A DNA stretch of 6,388 nt from Gammaproteobacteria bacterium (GTDB lineage: Bacteria > Pseudomonadota > Gammaproteobacteria > Xanthomonadales > Xanthomonadaceae), in contig JAPLSI010000052.1 of the NCBI GenBank assembly GCA_026398715.1, positions 1-6,388 on the forward strand. The letters are read 5' to 3'. A program made the translations under genes and the position numbers. Under the pieces are notes generated by a model. The model saw only the letters and a program-made list of their open reading frames with translations, was not told the origin of the DNA and did not search any database. Positions 1 through 5,922 of this stretch are shown piece after piece. Position 1 is the stretch's first letter, and each line of letters begins with the position of its first letter.

Positions 1-1
1 C

Positions 2-667
2 GGTGTCTTCATCGGTATCCAGGTTTCGAACTGGAACGAGGCGCGTGCCGACCGCGCCGCGTACGAGGCAGCGCTCGGCCGGCTCGGTGCGGAGATCGAC
101 ACCAATCTAGCCAGCCTGGATGCATTCGACGTGGACATGCAGTCCGAACTCGCCAAAGGATCGAAGGCACTCACGGTCCTTCAGTCATGCGTCGAGAGCG
201 AAGAGAATCTCCGGATCGTCGAAGTCGGGCTCAACACCATCCGCGGAACGGCCGGACTCTTTCCGCGCCGCAACGCGCTGGACGAGGTCACGTCGAATCC
301 GCGGCTGCTCTCGCAACAAAGCGCCGAGGAACGAGCGCGACTGTCCGAATTGCGATTCTATTTCGATGCATTGCAGTCGACCGCCGATTTCTCGGAGCGC
401 CAGCCGATGGAATACGGGATGGAGGAAAACCCCATCATCCGTGTCGGGAAACCATACTCTTCGTCCTCGAAATACTTTGGATTCGACTGGGTTTCCACGA
501 GGCGAAGCCTGGAGCTCGGCGTCTCCCTGGCCGAAGCCTGCCAGGACAACAAGCTGGTTAAGTCCTTTTTCAACTGGGAGCGCAGGCAGAGCAGCTTGCC
601 CGTGATCTCCCGCAAGTGGCGCGACGAGCTGGTCGCGACGAAGAAATTGATCGGGGCGCGCCGATGA
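2..667 (+). CDS. Single-pass membrane protein of the tandem 'D' family, 5' end missing
   Basis: The reading frame is open from base 2 and ends at TGA 665-667, giving 221 visible residues. It begins inside the membrane helix: GVFIGIQVSNWNEARAD matches residues 28-44 of the complete paralogs at 664 and 2308, so about 27 N-terminal residues lie upstream of the window. The rest should be periplasmic. A degenerate form of the family core motif, LDEVTSNPRLL, sits around visible residues 93-103, close to its place in the paralogs. There are exactly two cysteines, at visible residues 63 and 180. Beyond the helix and this motif the sequence is clearly diverged from the other copies, so it is the least similar of the MILRR-type members. 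The stop overlaps the next start by 4 bases. Its function is not known to me. A distant relation to DUF6090-type proteins, which share a helix followed by QxxNWNE and a T(Y/F)xxLxSxGxLxLI-like core, is inference from memory. Confidence 0.85.
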   Translation, partial: GVFIGIQVSNWNEARADRAAYEAALGRLGAEIDTNLASLDAFDVDMQSELAKGSKALTVLQSCVESEENLRIVEVGLNTIRGTAGLFPRRNALDEVTSNPRLLSQQSAEERARLSELRFYFDALQSTADFSERQPMEYGMEENPIIRVGKPYSSSSKYFGFDWVSTRRSLELGVSLAEACQDNKLVKSFFNWERRQSSLPVISRKWRDELVATKKLIGARR

Positions 668-1446
668 TCCTGCGCCGCCTGGCACAATCGCTGAAGGACC
701 AGAACTGGACGGCCATCGCCATCGAGTTCGTACTGCTGGTGTTGGGCGTATTCCTGGGCATCCAGGTCAGCAACTGGAACGCCGAACGCGAGAGCCGACA
801 GAAGGCCGCCGTATTCACCGAACGCCTCAAGGACGACCTGCGTGCCGAGAGCTGGCGTTATCAATTCCTGCTTGAATACTACCGGGATGTGCGCGATGCC
901 ACCGAGGCCACCGCGGACGCGTTAAGCGGAAAGGCGGCATTGTCGAACGAGGCCTTGCTGATCAACGCCTATCGCGCCACGCAGTACAAGCAGGGCGCTG
1001 CGCGCCGCGCCACTTACGACGAGTTGATCTCCACCGGCAACATCGGCCTGATCGAAGACCGCAAGCTGCTGGGCCTGGCGGTGCGCGCCTACAGCATCGC
1101 AACCATCGACAACACGGTGAGGGAAGGCAATGAATCCGCCTACCGCGCCCTGTTCCGCATGACCGTTTCCAACGACGTCCAGCGCGCGCTCGCACGCAAG
1201 TGCGGGGATCGTTACATCCTGCCCGGCGATTATCGCGGCTTCGACCACGTCATCGACTATCCCTGCGCCACCGGTTTGCCACAGGCCGACATCGACGCCG
1301 CTGCCGACGCGCTGCGTGCGGACCCGCAGACGCTACGCTTCCTGCGCCTACGCGTGGCCGATCTCGAGACCCGCCTCGCCGACCTGACAGGAAACAATCG
1401 TGACGTCCTGGACGGGTTCGTCGAAATCGCCAAGGAGCAACCATGA
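664..1446 (+). CDS. Single-pass membrane protein with two-cysteine periplasmic domain (family D)
   Basis: This encodes 260 residues. I chose ATG 664 over the in-frame ATG 616 because the protein then starts MILRRLAQSLKDQNW like the paralogs at 2308 and 5143. It also gives the ATGA overlap with the preceding stop, and GGGG at 653-656 lies 7 bases upstream. Residues 1-14 are basic and should be cytoplasmic. Residues 16-37 form the membrane helix with GVFLG (GxxxG, 28-32), followed by the QVSNWN exit motif. The remaining domain should be periplasmic by the positive-inside rule. Landmarks are VFTERLKDDLR (about 50-60), LSNEALLINAYRATQY (93-108), the core TYDELISTGNIGLI (117-130), and CGDR (C180) with DYPC (C201), the only two cysteines. 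By hand count about 84 of the first 130 residues match the gene at 5143 with no gap. It is therefore closer to that gene than to its immediate neighbours. No catalytic motif is visible and the function is unknown. A role as partner or regulator of the TolB/TPR proteins downstream is inference. Confidence 0.9.
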   Translation: MILRRLAQSLKDQNWTAIAIEFVLLVLGVFLGIQVSNWNAERESRQKAAVFTERLKDDLRAESWRYQFLLEYYRDVRDATEATADALSGKAALSNEALLINAYRATQYKQGAARRATYDELISTGNIGLIEDRKLLGLAVRAYSIATIDNTVREGNESAYRALFRMTVSNDVQRALARKCGDRYILPGDYRGFDHVIDYPCATGLPQADIDAAADALRADPQTLRFLRLRVADLETRLADLTGNNRDVLDGFVEIAKEQP

Positions 1447-2252
1447 GCCGGCTGCGTTTCTCGCCATCGATGGGCTGGCGCGCGTTCTGGAGCGAGATCG
1501 TCATCGTCGTGCTGGGCGTGGTGATCGCGCTGGCCGCCAACGAGGCGGTGCAGGAATGGAGCTGGCGCAACAAGGTGAGCGATGCCGAGGCGCGCCTGCA
1601 GGGTGACATCGCGTGGACCTTCCTGTGGGCGGCCGAAAAATACGCCACGCAACCGTGCGTGGATGCACAACTCGCCGCGCTTAGCCGCAGTGTGCTGGAA
1701 AGCGGACAAACCCTGGCCCCGGCGTCGGTGATGACGTCCAGCAACGTGACCTACGTGGTGCGCAGCCCCAACCGGCCGTATCGTTTCCCGGTCTGGGATG
1801 CGCTGGTCAGTGACGGCACGGCAAGCCACTTCACGCCGCAACGCCAGGCATTCCTGGGCCGCATCAGCGACGCCACGCGTAATGCAGGCCTGAGCGAGGC
1901 CGACACCCGCCGCCTGATGGGTCGGCTGCTGGTCATGCGCCATCCGATCGCGCTCGATGCGGTCGTGCGGGCAGATCTCCTGACCCAGATCAACGAGTTG
2001 CGTACCCTTACCTCTTACGAAGCGCTCAACGCCCTGCAACGCATGCGTGTGATCGTCGACGCGGGCAGTGCGCCCAACGCAGAGGTTGTCGAGGCATTTC
2101 TCAACGGCGCCGCCACCAACGCTTCGGCCGCCGACGCTTCCGGCACGGTGAAATTTTGCAAGGCCCAGGGTTTGCCCTTGGCCGATTGGAATGACCTCCG
2201 GAAGGCGAGCTCCGGCAGCGCCCTCTTCCCCGGCGCGGGAGTTGCCAAATGA
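1443..2252 (+). CDS. Divergent family D membrane protein
   Basis: This encodes 269 residues starting MSRLRFSPSMGWRAFWSE. The start is supported by a good Shine-Dalgarno sequence, AAGGAG at 1432-1437, 5 bases before ATG 1443, and by the ATGA overlap with the previous stop. A basic N-terminus precedes a membrane helix at about residues 14-32 (IVIVVLGVVIALAANEAV) with G25-xxx-A29 in place of GxxxG. The following domain should be periplasmic. Overall similarity to the MILRR paralogs is low, but VWDALVSDGTASHF occupies residues 117-130. That is exactly the residue span of the core motif TYDELISTGNIGLI in the proteins at 664 and 5143, which argues for one fold. There are two cysteines only, C72 and C239, far apart in sequence, so the pairing must differ from the CGDR/DYPC copies. 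The C-terminus is rich in Ala, Ser and Gly and looks flexible. I recognise this 'RAFWxExxIVVLGVxIALxAN' type as a recurrent uncharacterised membrane protein; no function is known to me. Confidence 0.9.
   Translation: MSRLRFSPSMGWRAFWSEIVIVVLGVVIALAANEAVQEWSWRNKVSDAEARLQGDIAWTFLWAAEKYATQPCVDAQLAALSRSVLESGQTLAPASVMTSSNVTYVVRSPNRPYRFPVWDALVSDGTASHFTPQRQAFLGRISDATRNAGLSEADTRRLMGRLLVMRHPIALDAVVRADLLTQINELRTLTSYEALNALQRMRVIVDAGSAPNAEVVEAFLNGAATNASAADASGTVKFCKAQGLPLADWNDLRKASSGSALFPGAGVAK
2237..2241 (+). promoter_or_regulatory. Shine-Dalgarno sequence of the 20-codon ORF
   Basis: GGGAG at 2237-2241 lies 7 bases before ATG 2249. It sits inside the 3' end of the preceding gene and has no other nearby start to serve. 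This supports initiation at 2249 rather than at the internal ATG 2267. Confidence 0.5.
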
Positions 2253-2311
2253 TCGAGAACCTACGAATGGAGCGCAGCTTGCGTGCCGGCTGGCAGGAAA
2301 TTGCGCCATGA
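2249..2311 (+). CDS. 20-residue small ORF bridging two family D genes
   Basis: The frame ATG 2249 to TGA 2309-2311 encodes MIENLRMERSLRAGWQEIAP. Its start overlaps the stop of the upstream gene (TGA 2250-2252) as ATGA, and its stop overlaps the start of the downstream gene (ATG 2308) again as ATGA. It fills the only apparent intergenic gap in the window exactly and carries its own GGGAG at 7 bases. It matches no family known to me and has no membrane segment; it would be a small amphipathic, mildly basic peptide. Three explanations are possible. It may be a real microprotein. It may be a translated spacer that keeps ribosomes on the message so the gene at 2308 stays coupled. Or it may be the fused head and tail left by deletion of a gene between two D copies. 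The double overlap is seen directly; expression is inference. Confidence 0.5.
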   Translation: MIENLRMERSLRAGWQEIAP

Positions 2312-3078
2312 TCCTTCGCCGCCTGTCGCAATCACTGAAAGACCAGAACTGGACCGCCATCTGGATCGAATTCGTGCTGCTGGTCGCCGGCGTGTTCCTG
2401 GGTATCCAGGTCTCCAACTGGAATGCCGCCCGCGCCGACAATGCCAGGGCCCAGGCTTACGTGGGGCGAATAGACGCGAACCTGCAGACCGACCTTCAAT
2501 CGATCGAACGGCGCGAAGTGTTCTGGCCCAAGGTAATCGTCTACGGCAAAGCCGCCATCCACTACGCCGAAACCGGCGAGCATGTGGACGGTTCCGCCTG
2601 GAAGACGGTGCTGGCGTTTTACCAGGCCAGCCAGCTTTGGCAGTGGAGCGCCACCGATACCACCTATCAAGAGATGCGTAGTGCCGGCGAGCTAGGCCTG
2701 ATTCGCGACGAGCAGCTGCGAGATGCGCTGGCACAGTACTACCTCGAGACAGGTCCGGGGGTCGACTACCTTTTCAAGCTGCAGCCGAAATACCGCGAGA
2801 TCGTGCGCGGACTGACGCCATCGGTCGCCGCCGACTACATCTGGGCGAAGTGCTGGCGCCAGCCCGAAGTGGGCGAGCAGTACCTGATCGATTGCGACTC
2901 GCCGATTACCGAAGCCGAGGCACAAGCGATACTCGAAGGCTATTTAAAGGACCCGAACCTCCTGACTGAGCTCCGGTTCTGGGTGGCCAACCAGGGCGTT
3001 ACATTGAGTGCGAGTGCGAACTTCAAGAGGTCGTTGAATGCCATGCTTGTGCGCCGACAGGCGCAGGAGGCGCCATGA
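2308..3078 (+). CDS. Single-pass membrane protein of family D, directly upstream of the TolB/TPR gene
   Basis: This encodes 256 residues. ATG 2308 is chosen because it gives MILRRLSQSLKDQNW like the paralogs. An upstream in-frame ATG at 2191 would add 39 unrelated residues running through the previous gene. AGGA at 2295-2298 lies 9 bases upstream, and ATG 2308 overlaps the stop of the small ORF. A basic N-terminus is followed by a helix at about residues 16-37 containing GVFLG and then QVSNWN. The predicted periplasmic domain has the core TYQEMRSAGELGLI at 119-132 and exactly two cysteines, C182 (KCWRQ) and C196 (IDCDS). They are 13 residues apart instead of the 20 in the genes at 664 and 5143, though at nearly the same place. 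Outside the helix and these landmarks it differs strongly from those two, so it is a separate branch of the family. The stop overlaps the next start (ATGA), with CAGGAGG at 3064-3070. Function unknown. Confidence 0.9.
   Translation: MILRRLSQSLKDQNWTAIWIEFVLLVAGVFLGIQVSNWNAARADNARAQAYVGRIDANLQTDLQSIERREVFWPKVIVYGKAAIHYAETGEHVDGSAWKTVLAFYQASQLWQWSATDTTYQEMRSAGELGLIRDEQLRDALAQYYLETGPGVDYLFKLQPKYREIVRGLTPSVAADYIWAKCWRQPEVGEQYLIDCDSPITEAEAQAILEGYLKDPNLLTELRFWVANQGVTLSASANFKRSLNAMLVRRQAQEAP
2344..2369 (+). repeat. 26-base perfect direct repeat at D-gene starts, copy 1 (partner 5179-5204)
   Basis: 26 identical bases code for the entry into the membrane helix (QNWTAIWIE) of the genes at 2308 and 5143. 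The gene at 664 carries the same stretch with a few changes. This is a paralog repeat, not a mobile element. Confidence 0.8.
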
Positions 3079-3089
3079 ATTTCATCAAC

Positions 3090-3125
3090 GAACTCAAGCG
3101 CCGCAATGTCATCCGCATGGCCGGG
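3090..3125 (+). repeat. 36-base direct repeat, copy 1 (partner 5934-5969)
   Basis: The 36 bases coding for ELKRRNVIRMAG match 5934-5969 at 35 positions, differing only in one third codon base (CGC versus CGG). This is higher than the surrounding DNA identity of the two genes. It reflects the shared start of the two T genes and could act as a site for recombination between them. Confidence 0.8.
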
Positions 3126-3430
3126 CTCTATCTGGTTGGAGCATGGTTGCTGGTGCAGGTGGCGAGCACCTTGTTCCCGGCCTTCGGCGTGCCCGGCTGG
3201 GCGCTGCGTGCGTTGGTGATCGTGTTATCGCTCGGATTCATTCCGGCGTTGGTCTTTGCCTGGGTGTTCGAAATGACGCCCGACGGTATCAAGCGCGATG
3301 CCGAAGTCGCGCCGGGGCAATCGATCGCGCCGCAAACCGCGCAGCGGATGAACAGGCTGATCATCGCCGTTCTGATGCTGGCGCTGGTCTATTTCGGCTT
3401 CGACAAGTTCGTTCTCCAGCATCGTCGTGA

Positions 3431-3511
3431 CGCCGCCCAGGTCGCGACGGAAGCGATCCTTGTCCAGCTTCACCCGCGGTCGCCGTGGCCGAAGCAGTCG
3501 TGGCCCCCGGC
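3431..3511 (+). other. One-base frameshift zone within the TolB/TPR gene
   Basis: Both frames are open here, so the shift must lie in this interval. From the FVL that ends helix 3 to the IAV that opens the TolB-like domain there are 95 bases in this gene. The sister gene at 5919 has exactly 96 (6261-6356, 32 codons). Adding one base near 3467, for example a second G after CAG, gives the linker QASPAVAVAEAVVAPG and exactly 32 codons. An alternative site is the run of five C at 3504-3508, which is a more typical sequencing-error context but would keep the odd Trp/Pro-rich linker. No classical X-XXY-YYZ slippery heptamer is visible. Confidence 0.85.
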
Positions 3512-5146
3512 ATCGCCGTGATGCCGTTCGAGAACATGAGTCCCGACCCGGACAACGCCTTCTTTGCCGGTGGAATATTCGAGGAAGTGCTGACCAAACT
3601 TTCGAAGGTGCCGCAGTTGCGCGTCATCTCGCGCACCTCGATGGAACAGATCGCCAAGCAAAACCTCGACGTTTCCGCCATCGGCAAGCGGCTCGGCGTC
3701 AGCCACGTACTGGAAGGCAGCGTGCGGCGCGCCGGCGATCAGGTCCGCGTTACCGTGCAGCTGATCGAGGCGAGCACCGACAACCACGTTTGGGCCGAGA
3801 ACTACGACCGAAAGCTGGACGATGTGTTCGCCATCCAGTCCGAGATCGCCCTGGCCATCGCCGACCAACTGAAGATCACGCTGAGCCCGCAGCTGCAATC
3901 GAACCTGAGCGACCGACCGACAAAAAATCAGGCAGCCTACGATCTCTATCTGCGCGCAGTTGAAGAACGCCGCGTATGGCGCGGCGCGGCAAGTTTCCGG
4001 GCGATGATTTCATTGCTCGAGCCTGCCGTTGTGGCCGACCCGGGCTTCCTGCGCGCGCGCGTGATGTTGGCCGAGTCCTACGGCCGCATGTACTGGTTGG
4101 GCGAAGATCCGGACAACCAATACGTTGCGAAGGCGCGTGCACTGGTTGCCGATATCAGCAAGCGCTGGCCCGATCGCCCGGACAGTCAGTTGGCGCAAGC
4201 GCAATTGCTATACAACGCCGACCGGAACTACGAGGCTGCCCTGCAAGGGTTCCGGGCGGTTGAAGGAGCGTTGCCCGGCGACATATCCGTGGTCAGCGGT
4301 ATTTCCAGCAGTCTGAAACGACTGGGTAGGGCGAAGGACTTCCTGGTTGCCGCTCGCCGTTGGCAGTCGCTCGATCCTGTGTCCCCACTCACAGTTGCAG
4401 AGCTCATGTTCGCCCTGGACGCCAATCGTCTTTATGACGAGGAGTTGGCCCTTGCCGGAGAGGGTGCCCGCAAATTTCCTGAAGATGAAAGCATTGCCTA
4501 CCACTACGCATTGCTCAGGTTGAGCCAGCGAGGCGACATCGATGCCATGCTCGATTACGGTCGACGTTTCAACACGAGGTCGGAATCCGAGGCTGCCAAC
4601 AGGGTAGCCATTGCCCGCTTCGTACGCGGGGACATCGAAGGCGCGCTCGCAGTGCGGGCAGATCGCACCAGCGACAGTCCGCTTGTCAATGCGATCAACG
4701 ATGCGGAGCGTGCCGACCTGTTGCAACTGGTGGGGCGTGGCGCCGAGGCAAAGGTACTGGCGGCACAGGCATTTGCCGTGGTCAGCTCGGCTATTGCAGA
4801 AGACCGGCCGGCACCGCGCGGCCAGGTAGCAGCGTGGTATGCAAACGCGGCCGCCATCGCCGCGTTTGTCGGCGACCGGGACAAGGCTGCCGTGTGGGAG
4901 CGCAAGGCCAACGCAGCGCCCCTGATCAGTCCTGAGGAGAAACTGTTGCTGTTCCGGAGCTTGGCCGACCTGCGACGATTCTCGGGCGACCCCGATGGCG
5001 CGTGGCGCACCTTTTCAAAGACAATCGATGTCTTCACCGGGACTGCCAAAGGCGAGCTGCTGGCCTTCAAGCCCTACTATGACAAACTCTATGGCCAGTC
5101 GCCTGCGTACCGCGCGTACATGGCGAAGTTGGTGAAAAAGCCATGA
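3485..5146 (+). CDS. 3' part of the frameshifted gene: TolB-like domain plus TPR-like helical repeats
   Basis: This frame is open from 3431 and has a possible GTG start at 3485 and ATG at 3521. I read it as the continuation of the gene starting at 3075, not as an independent gene, because GTG 3485 has no Shine-Dalgarno sequence. It opens with GIAVMPFENMSPDPDNAFF, the signature start of the TolB-like domain (COG5616 type; not the Tol-Pal beta-propeller). Then come FEEVLTKLSKVPQLRVISRTS, VSHVLEGSVRRAGDQVRV and HVWAENYDRKLDDVFAIQSEIA, so the domain covers roughly residues 9-137 of this fragment. About 400 mostly helical residues follow, with TPR-like pairs starting at AAYDLYLRAVEERR. It has no cysteine. 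Such domains in membrane proteins are thought to be periplasmic ligand- or protein-binding modules. Proteins of this type are often annotated as TPR proteins or adenylate-cyclase-associated, but no cyclase domain is present. The stop overlaps the next start as ATGA. Confidence 0.85.
   Translation: MAEAVVAPGIAVMPFENMSPDPDNAFFAGGIFEEVLTKLSKVPQLRVISRTSMEQIAKQNLDVSAIGKRLGVSHVLEGSVRRAGDQVRVTVQLIEASTDNHVWAENYDRKLDDVFAIQSEIALAIADQLKITLSPQLQSNLSDRPTKNQAAYDLYLRAVEERRVWRGAASFRAMISLLEPAVVADPGFLRARVMLAESYGRMYWLGEDPDNQYVAKARALVADISKRWPDRPDSQLAQAQLLYNADRNYEAALQGFRAVEGALPGDISVVSGISSSLKRLGRAKDFLVAARRWQSLDPVSPLTVAELMFALDANRLYDEELALAGEGARKFPEDESIAYHYALLRLSQRGDIDAMLDYGRRFNTRSESEAANRVAIARFVRGDIEGALAVRADRTSDSPLVNAINDAERADLLQLVGRGAEAKVLAAQAFAVVSSAIAEDRPAPRGQVAAWYANAAAIAAFVGDRDKAAVWERKANAAPLISPEEKLLLFRSLADLRRFSGDPDGAWRTFSKTIDVFTGTAKGELLAFKPYYDKLYGQSPAYRAYMAKLVKKP
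3519..3523 (+). promoter_or_regulatory. TGATG stop-start overlap after the frameshift
   Basis: The stop of the 5' fragment (TGA 3519-3521) overlaps an ATG (3521-3523) that is in the frame of the 3' fragment. Ribosomes ending at the frameshift stop could in principle reinitiate here and make MPFENMSPDP onward. That product would lack the first residues of the opening TolB strand and any membrane anchor. Whether this happens is unknown, and the overlap may be chance. Confidence 0.3.
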
Positions 5147-5922
5147 TCCTGCGACGGTTTTCCCAAGCCCTGAAGGAACAGAACTGGACCGCCATCTGGA
5201 TCGAGTTCTTCTTGCTGGTCGCCGGCGTATTCCTCGGCATCCAGGCCGCCAACTGGAACGAGCAACGCACCATCGACAGGAAGGCAAAAGTATTCACCGA
5301 TCGTCTGCTCGAGGACCTGCGCGTGGAAGTGTGGCGGTTCGCTGCCCTGAATAGCTACTACGAGGATGTGGTGGCCAATGTCACCGCGGCGATGGGCGCG
5401 CTGGAGGGCAGGGCCGAGTTGTCCAACGAGGCACTGCTGATTGCTGCCTATCGGGCCACCCAGTACTCGGAGTTCCTGCAGTACCGGGCAACTTATGACG
5501 AGTTGACTTCAACAGGCAATATCGGACTGATCGCAGATGTGCAGCTGCGCAGGATGGCGACCGAGACCTACGGGACCAAGCTTTACGAGAATGTGAAGAA
5601 CGAGGGCATCAACTCTGCCTATCGCGTGGCTTTCAGGATGCGCATTCCCAGCGACGTGCAAGCGGCCATTGCCTCGAACTGCGGCGATCGAACATCGCAT
5701 GTCAACGATTACGAAAGCATAAAGAAGCCGCTGGATTATCCGTGCAAGACTGGCTTGCCACAGCAGGCCATCGACAGTGCAGCAGCGACCCTGCGTAGCG
5801 ATGCAACGCTGGTGCCCTTGCTCAGGCTGCGCCTGGCCAACATCTATTCGGCCACCTCGACCACGGTCATGAGCGAAGATGTCCAGCAGAATCTGCGGGC
5901 ACTGTCCAAGGGCAAGCCATGA
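5143..5922 (+). CDS. Single-pass membrane protein with two-cysteine periplasmic domain (family D), close paralog of the gene at 664
   Basis: This encodes 259 residues starting MILRRFSQALKEQNW. ATG 5143 overlaps the preceding stop (ATGA), and GGTGA at 5131-5135 is 7 bases upstream. A basic N-terminus precedes a helix at about residues 16-37 with GVFLG (28-32) and the exit QAANWNEQR. The predicted periplasmic domain shows VFTDRLLEDLR, LSNEALLIAAYRATQY and the core TYDELTSTGNIGLI (117-130). Its only two cysteines are CGDR C180 and DYPC C201, at exactly the residue numbers found in the protein at 664. TGLPQQAIDSAAATLR near the C-terminus also has a direct counterpart there. The strong match to a gene about 4.5 kb away, with more divergent family members between, points to duplication of a D gene together with its T neighbour. 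Alternatively the two copies were kept alike by recombination. It sits between two TolB/TPR genes and overlaps both. No enzymatic motif is visible and the function is unknown. Confidence 0.92.
   Translation: MILRRFSQALKEQNWTAIWIEFFLLVAGVFLGIQAANWNEQRTIDRKAKVFTDRLLEDLRVEVWRFAALNSYYEDVVANVTAAMGALEGRAELSNEALLIAAYRATQYSEFLQYRATYDELTSTGNIGLIADVQLRRMATETYGTKLYENVKNEGINSAYRVAFRMRIPSDVQAAIASNCGDRTSHVNDYESIKKPLDYPCKTGLPQQAIDSAAATLRSDATLVPLLRLRLANIYSATSTTVMSEDVQQNLRALSKGKP
5179..5204 (+). repeat. 26-base perfect direct repeat at D-gene starts, copy 2 (partner 2344-2369)
   Basis: Second copy of the perfect 26-base match. The spacing between copies (2835 bases) is almost the same as for the T-gene repeat (2844 bases), as expected if a D+T unit was duplicated as one block. 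Confidence 0.8.

Larger units (their letters stand above)
3075..3521 (+). pseudogene. 5' part of a frameshifted TolB-like/TPR membrane protein: three-helix membrane domain
   Basis: The frame runs ATG 3075 to TGA 3519-3521 (148 codons), and its first about 120 codons are the N-terminal membrane domain of the gene that continues at 3485-5146. CAGGAGG at 3064-3070 sits 4 bases before the start. Residues 1-14 (MNFINELKRRNVIR) are basic and cytoplasmic. Predicted helices lie at about 15-34, 43-65 and 95-112, which puts everything after the third helix in the periplasm. The cytoplasmic loop holds FEMTPDGIKRD and SIAPQTAQRMNR, both repeated almost unchanged in the gene at 5919. From about residue 130 the frame turns into an unlikely Trp/Pro-rich tail (SPWPKQSWPPASP) and stops. 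The sister gene instead enters the TolB-like domain. With one base restored the whole gene would encode 690 residues. It could be a real broken gene or a sequencing or assembly error. Confidence 0.85.

Noticed and set aside
616..663. N-terminal extension of the gene at 664 from ATG 616
   Set aside because: It adds 16 residues absent from the paralogs, lies within the previous gene, and loses the 4-base overlap seen at every other junction.
2191..2307. N-terminal extension of the gene at 2308 from ATG 2191
   Set aside because: It would read through the end of the previous gene in another frame and place 39 unrelated residues before the conserved MILRR start.
2253..2307. Internal promoter or terminator between the genes at 1443 and 2308
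   Set aside because: I see no -35/-10 pair and no hairpin followed by T residues in this short stretch, which is better explained as the 20-codon ORF.
1257..2441. 394-codon open frame on the minus strand
   Set aside because: It runs opposite three well-supported + strand genes with family motifs, has no ribosome site or recognisable domain, and is of the kind GC-rich genes produce by chance.
3431..3518. Programmed -1 ribosomal frameshifting to make the full TolB/TPR protein
   Set aside because: The direction fits, but no X-XXY-YYZ heptamer is visible. The five C at 3504-3508 would slip poorly from CCC to GCC and would give a Trp/Pro-rich linker. A plain one-base loss is simpler.
3485..5146. 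Tol-Pal system TolB, or an adenylate cyclase
   Set aside because: There are no beta-propeller repeats, no pal/tolA neighbours and no cyclase catalytic domain. The similarity is to the separate TolB-like module of COG5616-type proteins.
570..5297. A recurring minus-strand peptide (PRNTPATSSTNS...MAVQFWSFSD-like) opposite the starts of several D genes
   Set aside because: It recurs only because the + strand starts at 664, 2308 and 5143 are repeated DNA; it is the reverse-frame image of the conserved helix.
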